A stretch of 45,073 nt of DNA, from contig VSNT01000014.1 of assembly GCA_009774465.1 (NCBI GenBank), positions 1 to 45,073 of the forward strand, given 5' to 3'. Origin of the DNA: Lachnospiraceae bacterium. Its GTDB lineage: Bacteria > Bacillota_A > Clostridia > Lachnospirales > Lachnospiraceae. A program made the translations under genes and the position numbers. Within the stretch, counting starts at the first letter, position 1. Each line of letters begins with the position of its first letter. This document shows positions 43,972 to 45,073 of this stretch, piece after piece. The notes below the pieces were generated by a model, which searched no databases, was not told the origin of the DNA, and saw nothing but the letters and a program-made list of their open reading frames with translations.

Positions 43972-44742
43972 TTAATCTTCAATCTGATCCGCCCAAATCT
44001 GCACTGCCTGCTCAAGCAATTTTGCACATCCTGTGACCTCTCTGTCATAATACTGCCTGAACCGCTCATCAGCAGTATAACCCCGGGCAACTGCCTTATG
44101 TGCCTCTGCAGTATACTGACGCCAGGTTTTTTTAAGCCACTCTTTGTGAAGAATTACAATTTGCTTTGCCTCCTCGCTCTCCGGCGCAATGTCGGCAGCC
44201 ACGCCTTCCATCAGCCGGTTATAGATTTCCTTTTCCAGTTTATGAAAAGCTTCCCACTCTTTATCTGTCATATTCAGAAGCTTTTGATTGCTGGCATCCA
44301 TTTCTTCGTCCCCGTATTTTTCACGGGCTTCAACACCATACTTTTCTTCATTTTCTTTTACGAGCCTTTTTTTGAGAGCCTCAAATTTTTCCTGATCACT
44401 CATTTTATATTCTCCCTTCATTGACAAAATTGTCTGCTTTACTGTCCGGATTAGAGCATCCATAGATTTCTTCCGCTCCTCCAGCTCCCGAAGGTGATCT
44501 TCCAGGGCATTTAAAACATCAAAATCATCCTGATAAATGATTCTGCCAATTTCCTTCAGTTCAAATCCCCTTTCTCTGTAAAAGAGAATCTGCTGCAAAA
44601 AAACCAGCTCTTTTTCTCCGTAAAAACGGTATCCTGCTTCATTTACATAAAGAGGCTTTAAAAGATCAATTTCATCATAATAGCGCAGAGTGCGTGCACT
44701 CACTCCTGCTAATTCGGATAATTCCCTGATGCTGTATTCCAT
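43972..44742 (-). CDS. MerR family regulator with TipAS-like effector domain
   Basis: A 256-residue activator. Residues 1-70 are the MerR winged helix (YSIRELSELAGVSARTLRYY, NEAGYRFY), then a coiled coil, and about 120-256 a TipAS antibiotic-recognition fold (DKEWEAFHKLEKEI, YTAEAHKAVARGYTADERF). Family members bind thiopeptides and other drugs, but the ligand here is not known. The start at 44742 follows GAGGT by 5 bases. Its own promoter has the stretched spacer of MerR-type activators. Confidence 0.9.
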   Translation of the reverse strand: MEYSIRELSELAGVSARTLRYYDEIDLLKPLYVNEAGYRFYGEKELVFLQQILFYRERGFELKEIGRIIYQDDFDVLNALEDHLRELEERKKSMDALIRTVKQTILSMKGEYKMSDQEKFEALKKRLVKENEEKYGVEAREKYGDEEMDASNQKLLNMTDKEWEAFHKLEKEIYNRLMEGVAADIAPESEEAKQIVILHKEWLKKTWRQYTAEAHKAVARGYTADERFRQYYDREVTGCAKLLEQAVQIWADQIED

Positions 44743-44826
44743 GTTTAACCTCATTTCTGTGATGCTTTTGCACATAAAAAACCTGTATCTGTGCTGCATC
44801 CACAAGCCTGTTCCCTCGGTAAAATA

Positions 44827-44857
44827 AGCATACTGCTTTACGCAGCGTCAAAGTCAA
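44827..44857 (-). promoter_or_regulatory. MerR-type promoter with 19-bp spacer
   Basis: TTGACT (44852-44857) and TATGCT (44827-44832) on the minus strand are separated by 19 bases. An inverted repeat, CTTTGACGC-T-GCGTAAAG, is inside the spacer. This is the classic layout for MerR family self-activation. Confidence 0.75.
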
Positions 44858-44875
44858 GGGGGTTTTTATAAATTC

Positions 44876-45073
44876 TTACAATCTCAATTCCTTAAAAAGA
44901 ATTTCCCTATACTGCTTATCTGTAGTTGCACGTAGCAAGTCATCTGTTCTACCAACTTTTATCAGATTCTCAGCAAGACCGGCAAAGCGGTCTTCTCCTT
45001 CTGCCCTCTCATCTTCCATCCATTCCCTTAATCCCTGACACATATTCACTTTCCCGCCTTTCTTATGTTTTTC
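44876..45073 (-). CDS. Rpn family protein, C-terminal part (continues past the window edge)
   Basis: The last 65 codons, open at the right edge. The text VNMCQGLREWMEDERAEG followed by FAGLAENLIKVG and DKQYREILFKELRL is typical of the C-terminal tail of clostridial Rpn/PD-(D/E)XK proteins. The tail is of a different subtype from that of the Rpn gene at the left end of the window. The nuclease core would lie beyond the edge. Confidence 0.65.
   Translation of the reverse strand, partial: EKHKKGGKVNMCQGLREWMEDERAEGEDRFAGLAENLIKVGRTDDLLRATTDKQYREILFKELRL

Noticed and set aside
1..45073. CRISPR array, tRNA or rRNA genes
   Set aside because: No regularly spaced direct repeats, cloverleaf arms or rRNA motifs were seen.

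Overview
The window looks like a chromosomal segment of an anaerobic, butyrate-forming Firmicute of the Lachnospiraceae type (Clostridia). The main reasons are a complete thl-crt-hbd-bcd-etfB-etfA operon in the gene order usual for that family, AT-leaning DNA, strong AGGAGG ribosome binding sites with TTGACA/TATAAT promoters, and typical clostridial neighbours (Rpn-family proteins, large cell-surface protein, NlpC/P60 and M23 peptidases, hybrid histidine kinase). The species cannot be fixed from the sequence alone.

Layout. 1-3.95 kb is an accessory or defence-like stretch: an Rpn-family nuclease gene with a possible internal gene, a divergent ABC-F ATPase, and a gene that closely resembles a ToxN/AbiQ endoribonuclease preceded by a short non-coding transcript with its own promoter and terminator hairpin (probable type III toxin-antitoxin system). 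3.95-11.8 kb (minus strand) carries metY and the butyrate operon; the operon starts at a clear promoter at 11850-11878 and ends at a terminator at 5278-5311. Crotonyl-CoA is made by Thl, Hbd and Crt and reduced by the Bcd-EtfBA electron-bifurcating complex. 11.9-15.2 kb is a two-gene signalling unit (stand-alone receiver plus hybrid kinase). 15.3-19.1 kb holds an HD phosphohydrolase, a secreted four-repeat protein and an HflK/HflC pair.

19.2-24.2 kb is the most striking part. A gene for a membrane-anchored M23 peptidase is split by a 3,903-bp element carrying a small protein, a large serine recombinase and a methyl-accepting chemotaxis protein. The ends share TTGGTACACC, and inverted 10-bp arms lie exactly 10 bp from the shared GGTACACC on the element side. 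Precise removal would restore the peptidase frame and bring its zinc ligands back together.

24.3-35.0 kb contains cell-envelope functions: a GT2-GtrA fusion, a surface protein of about 2,353 residues, and a polytopic GT-C-like membrane protein. 35.1-45.1 kb returns to housekeeping and regulation: hpf, an SH3-NlpC/P60 hydrolase with a WalR-like box, thioredoxin reductase, an SDR, metF, a GtrA protein, a PadR-regulated flavodoxin-SCP2-membrane fusion, a TipA-like MerR regulator, and the end of a second Rpn-family gene. Palindromic intergenic repeats are scattered through the window. No rRNA, tRNA or CRISPR array was seen.
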